Below, piece after piece: positions 60,216 through 64,000 of a stretch of 64,000 nt of DNA. Source of the stretch: Endotrypanum monterogeii (lineage: Eukaryota; Euglenozoa; Kinetoplastea; Trypanosomatida; Trypanosomatidae); assembly GCA_000333855.2 (NCBI GenBank), contig CM007327.1, forward strand, positions 1 to 64,000, in the 5' to 3' direction. The notes beneath the pieces were generated by a model that worked only from the letters and a program-made list of their open reading frames with translations, did not search any database and was not told the DNA's origin. A program made the translations under genes and the position numbers. Every line of letters starts with the position of its first letter. Position 1 is the stretch's first letter.

Positions 60216-60868
60216 AGTCCATTGAGGAGGGGGGGGGGTAGGTAGGCGCTATCCACATATGGGATACCGCTCCATTTGCATCTTTGCACACACTACTGAA
60301 TTTTTGTTTTGTTCGCTCACCTCCCAAAGACTGCCAGAGAATGAAGGATCTTTTCGCCGATCCCCCTTCATGTGAGGAGGCTGATGATGATATTACCAGC
60401 CTTGATGTGAGTGGCGAGAAGACACGCGAGTCAGTGTGTGTGTGTGTGTGTGAGAGGGGAGGGAGGGGGGGACGCGCATCATGAACGACTATCCGCCCCC
60501 CCCCCCTCGATACACTGCCTTCTTTTCTCTTCCCTATGTTTCTACACTAACCTCCCTAGCTCTCTCCTTATCCTCTCGCCTGCCCTCATCGTTTGCTTCA
60601 GCATTGTCGTGTTCGTTTTCGAAGGCCCCCAATTGCACTAGCTCGAGCATCCCATACACAATTAAATATATTTTTTCATTCTATTTTTTTTTTTTGCTTA
60701 TTTCGCACGCCGCAGCTCGGGGTTTAACGTACACCTTACAGAAATTCCACCAGGTGTCCCGTTGTTGCTCCCACACGACACGCAACACACGAAAGGCGTA
60801 TAACTGAGCGATTGTTCTCCCTCGAGTTTTTTTTTTTTCATCACCTCTGCTGATTGAGATACGTCATC
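60216..60868. other. Spacer upstream of the PLAC8 gene
   Basis: 653 bases: G9 near 60230, a short (GT)n at about 60435-60452, C9 near 60496, and T11-12 tracts at about 60687 and 60827. No gene is recognised. Confidence 0.6.
60827..60858 (+). promoter_or_regulatory. Predicted spliced-leader acceptor for the PLAC8 gene
   Basis: T12 followed by CATCACCTCTGCTGATTGAG (AG 60857-60858), 10 bases before ATG 60869. Confidence 0.55.
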
Positions 60869-61339
60869 ATGGGTCAGCAAATCTCCGAATGCGCCGACGG
60901 CATCCCGCTCGGGCTTCTGGGCTTGGATCAGATTGATTGGGGTGGTCAGGCTGGCGCCTTCTACGAGTGCTGGCGTATTTCCCCGTGCTGCGGCTCGCCT
61001 GACGTGCTCGGAGTTCTGCTGTGTCTGTGCCACTGGATATGGTTTTCACCGTGTTCATCGTGCAAGCTCTACGCCACATCTCTCGGTGATAATTGCTCGC
61101 TGTGGCCGCACTGTTTCTGCATTCTCTGCTGTCCCGTTGGCCGACTCTTCACCCGCTACAACCTGCGCAAAAAGAGTGGCGCGAAGGGGAACATGATTGG
61201 GGATTGCATGTGCATCTGGTGCTGCGGCCCCTGTGCATGCTGCCAGGAGCTTCGCAGCGTGAGCCCAGATGGATGGAGACTTATTCCCGAGCTAACGATT
61301 CCGGGCCTCATGGTGCCTGGTTGCCGTTTTCTTAACTAG
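60869..61339 (+). CDS. PLAC8-family cysteine-rich protein, probably myristoylated
   Basis: 156 residues from ATG 60869 (a TTG 5 codons upstream precedes the acceptor and is not used). The start M-G-Q-Q-I-S fits the N-myristoylation rule (Gly2, Ser6). The PLAC8 domain covers about 35-140: cysteine blocks C-F-C-I-L-C-C-P-V-G-R-L (about 82-93), N-L-R-K-K-S-G-A-K-G-N (about 98-108) and D-C-M-C-I-W-C-C-G-P-C-A-C-C-Q-E-L-R (about 111-128). PLAC8 proteins are membrane-associated; relatives act in cadmium resistance, calcium influx or cell-size control, and trypanosomatid members have been annotated as Ama1-like. The localisation is probably the plasma or flagellar membrane. Its molecular function is unknown. 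Confidence 0.82.
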   Translation: MGQQISECADGIPLGLLGLDQIDWGGQAGAFYECWRISPCCGSPDVLGVLLCLCHWIWFSPCSSCKLYATSLGDNCSLWPHCFCILCCPVGRLFTRYNLRKKSGAKGNMIGDCMCIWCCGPCACCQELRSVSPDGWRLIPELTIPGLMVPGCRFLN

Positions 61340-61813
61340 CATTCTTGGCGTCTGGGCTTGAGATCCACAACGACTGGTTCTCGGTGACAGATACCGGTAC
61401 TGTAAAAAGTGCAACCAAGGGGAAGGGGCCCAGGAATCAGGAACATGCAAAAACGAATCTCGCGCTGAATGTGAGTGCATATACTTATATATATACATAT
61501 ATACACATATATATATATACATATGTATATATCGTAACGTGCCTACACGCCGGCTCGACTTTCTTTCCCGTCAACATATTCTTTTTTCCTCCTCCCATGC
61601 TACACTTCTTCCTAACCCTATCAAAATGCAGGTATGTTGCAATTGCATGTTTGTGTGCATGGATGGTGTGAGGCCCTACTCCTATTTGTCTAATACAACG
61701 GAGTTCTTCTCGTCATTTTTTGTTAGATTTGTTTTGCATCTTGGTGTCTGATGACGCACGTACGTATAGGGGGGGATACCTTGTATATACTCTCAGGGAA
61801 TATGCGTGGTCAA

Positions 61814-61855
61814 TATATTTATATATATATATATATATATATCTGTATGTATATC

Positions 61856-61889
<34 letters not shown>

Positions 61890-61890
61890 A
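61814..61890. repeat. Compound (AT)n tract
   Basis: Two AT runs separated by CTGTATGTATATCT. Confidence 0.85.
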
Positions 61891-63589
61891 TTTTTTTTTT
61901 TTTTTTGCAGTGCAGGTTTCTTCAAGAGTGATGTGCGCGATGACATCTGGATCTGGTGACCACGAGGGGGGGGGGATCATAAGTCAATCAAAAGGCAGCA
62001 TGAAAGCATCCCAAAGCAGAGAGAGGGGTGATGGTGCCGGAGAATGGACAGGGCCAAAGTCTTCAGTGCACGCGAACATGTAAAAGGGGAAGATATGTTT
62101 GCCCCAACTTAGGTAGAGAGTTGGTGGGCACGAATGTCTGTACATCCTTTATTCTTCGAACCAACTCCCACATCGGTGTGGATCCAGGTAAGCAGCATCT
62201 TCAGAATATGTTGCCCCCGCTCCGCCGCATTCTTCTCCGGCTGCCCGTATTATTGAGGGAGGTGAGATGACCCTGTGTCATAATGCAGCAAGCGACGTGT
62301 TCGTCGGAAACTGCTCATAGCACGTGTTCACGGACGGGTGTATTGCCTTGCCTCACACTTCCAGTGGACCGCTGCTCCTTTCGTTAGGTGGTTTCTCGTT
62401 CGGCCCCCTCCCATCCCCCTCTTCCATCCGACTGCATCAGCTCACTTTTGTGTCAACACCTCTGCGTGTCTCTGTGATTGTTCATTGTTATTGCACTGTG
62501 ACGTGTGCAAAATACCTCTCTACTGAGAGCGATGCGACCATCACGGTAAGGGGGGAGCAGCGTCCACGACTTGTCCGTCTCTCACCTCCGTCCATTCGGC
62601 TGGTTTGACAACGTTCATGCAACTTCCCCTCACGTCGTACACAACAAATCCTGCCCCCTGTAATCACTACTCTTGTTTCCTGTTGGTTAATGGCATTCGC
62701 CATGGCACACACACACACACACACGCACGCCGGGTGCTAACCTGCTCTCACGGTGTTGTGTGTGTGTGTGTGTGCACCAGATGCGCGCTTTGGTCTATTT
62801 TCATTTTTTTTTTGTCTCCCTCCCCTTCCACCCCATCCCCCAATCATCTTTTCATTCTTTCTCCCCCCCCTCCCTCTCCCCCCCCCCCGCAGACCATTTT
62901 TTAGAGGAAAGCCCCGCCGCCCCGTCCACCCCTCCCTCCCTCCAAAGGAGAGAAGAACCTGCTGCCAATGTCAAAGCTCTTCTTGTGTGAAAAAAGTCCC
63001 ATTGAGGGACTCGGCACGGAGGACTCGCAAAGCGATAAACCGCTGCTCTGACATAGGCAGGTCAGGTTCTGGATGACACCGCGCTGGAGCACCCTTGTAG
63101 AGACGCCTGCGCCGTTCACACTGTAGACAATATGCCAACAAGTCGAACGTACCTCACCCGACTCTCGTTGCTCATCGCTGGGGGTCATAAGCCACGCAGA
63201 GAAATGTATTGCGTGGCGGTCCGCAGAATGGTAGCGGCTGTGAGAACCACCTGCAAAGCAGGTGGTGAGCAAAGGCTCGACCCGTGGTCATGGTGAGTGG
63301 GCCGGCATTGTGCCAGCGCGTGTTTCGCAGATGTCCCGTTCGACGGCGCTGGCGAGTGTGATGGGCCGATGTGTGCGTGTAATGTGTCTGTGAAATCGGG
63401 CTGTTTAGCAGCAAAAAATATGTACTGGATATCTGAAAAAAAAAAAAAGATGTAACTCGTGCATGGCAACAGCGCATCCGAATGAGGAGGCACATTGAGG
63501 CAACATTTTCTCCCCAGACGCCCTGGCAAATGTGCCGGCTTGCTCTGTAAAGCGGTTTCCCCTGAGGGCCCCCCTTGCCCATGCGGCGC

Positions 63590-63830
63590 CCGAACCCCCC
63601 CCCCTCCCCCACCAACCCCCCCCCCTATTTGTCGCGCCGAGGGCCAAGCCCCCCCCCCCCCCCCCGACCCTCGGCGGGGGCTGCTCTTTCGGGAGGGCCC
63701 CTTATGGGGTGGGGTGGGGCTGAAGGCGGTTCTTGTGGGGGGCGAGGGCGGTTGGGGTGGGGTGGGGAAGGCGGTTGGTGTAGAGGGGGGGGTTCGGCGA
63801 ACCCAGGGGCCGGACGGGCATGGGGGGGGG
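63590..63830. repeat. G/C homopolymer block with a short inverted repeat
   Basis: Successive C runs (up to 17, about 63649-63665) then G-rich GGGGTGGGG units. GCCGAGGG before the longest C run and CCCTCGGC after it are inverted repeats that could pair around a C17 loop. Confidence 0.7.
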
Positions 63831-64000
63831 GGGGTCGCAAAGCACGAGTCGCGTAGCGGATGTTTGGTCAGTGTTTTTTTTTTGTATTTTGTAGACAATG
63901 TAGTTACAAACTCGCTCAGGGTGATATGGAATCCGAGAGATACATTTTTGCTTCATTCGATGTGGTTATTCCTCCGACACGTCGACAACTATGCGTACAC

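Larger units (their letters stand above)
61340..64000. other. Right-hand spacer with no convincing gene
   Basis: 2.66 kb. Left part: (TA)n-type tracts at about 61482-61533 and 61814-61890, then T16-17 and TTGCAG near 61910, which could be a splice acceptor without a clear gene behind it. Middle: (CA)n at 62706-62724 and C-rich runs at 62862-62890. Right: a minus-strand frame at 63272-62901 that looks faintly coding (R-E-S-G-E-V-R-S-T-C-W-H-I-V-Y), and an extremely G/C-rich stretch at 63590-63830. The large minus-strand frame 63898-63185 is composition-driven. Confidence 0.55.

Noticed and set aside
63185..63898. 237-codon minus-strand frame at the right edge
   Set aside because: Half of it is Pro/Gly from C and G runs; no start signal and no domain. 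A faint coding look remains only around 62901-63272.
1..64000. CRISPR arrays, bacterial operons or insertion sequences
   Set aside because: All periodic sequence is microsatellite or homopolymer; the genome is eukaryotic.

Overview
The window is nuclear DNA of a trypanosomatid flagellate of the Leishmania group (Leishmaniinae). Long intron-less genes lie head to tail on one strand. They are separated by 0.6-4 kb spacers full of homopolymer, (GT/CA)n and (AT)n tracts, and most starts are preceded by a pyrimidine tract plus AG, the signal for spliced-leader trans-splicing. Cytochrome c1 has the one-cysteine haem site (F-A-P-C-H) of Euglenozoa. An AP-2 alpha adaptin argues against African trypanosomes, which have lost AP-2. 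From memory, the order ATG7, DOT1A, AP-2 alpha, cytochrome c1, GLP1, pitrilysin-like protease, MICU1 matches the left end of Leishmania chromosome 7, with several neighbours on T. brucei chromosome 8; this needs a database check. Genus and species cannot be fixed from the sequence.

Layout. Positions 1-3090 hold a decayed minus-strand mobile element that runs off the left edge. It keeps a recombinase-like segment and a C48/Ulp1-like cysteine-peptidase segment. ATG7 (6336-8513) is the only intact minus-strand gene. Positions 8514-13322 form a gene-free divergent strand-switch region, where RNA polymerase II transcription should start in both directions. From 13323 everything intact is on the plus strand: ISY1-like splicing factor, DOT1A-like histone methyltransferase, a decayed gene, a nuclear-looking unknown protein, AP-2 alpha, cytochrome c1, a small mitochondrial-looking protein, GLP1, a PreP-like M16C protease, MICU1, a 2205-residue Sec7 ARF-GEF, the 2-thiouridylase MTU1/MnmA, a TMEM115/rhomboid-like membrane protein, a TAPT1 protein, a polycystin-like channel and a PLAC8 protein. 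The last 2.7 kb has no convincing gene.

These genes share a transcript rather than a pathway, but two themes recur: endomembrane traffic (ATG7, AP-2 alpha, GLP1, Sec7, TMEM115-like, TAPT1) and mitochondrion/calcium (cytochrome c1, PreP, MICU1, MTU1, polycystin-like channel). The spacers hold at least three plus-strand decayed reading frames (around 15.9-17.4, 32.2-33.0 and 38.5-38.9 kb) and one on the minus strand (39.1-39.8 kb). A dispersed repeat is present twice (23269-23850 and 31236-32086); the second copy carries a 264-base run of N and extreme G/C homopolymers, so that stretch of assembly is unreliable.
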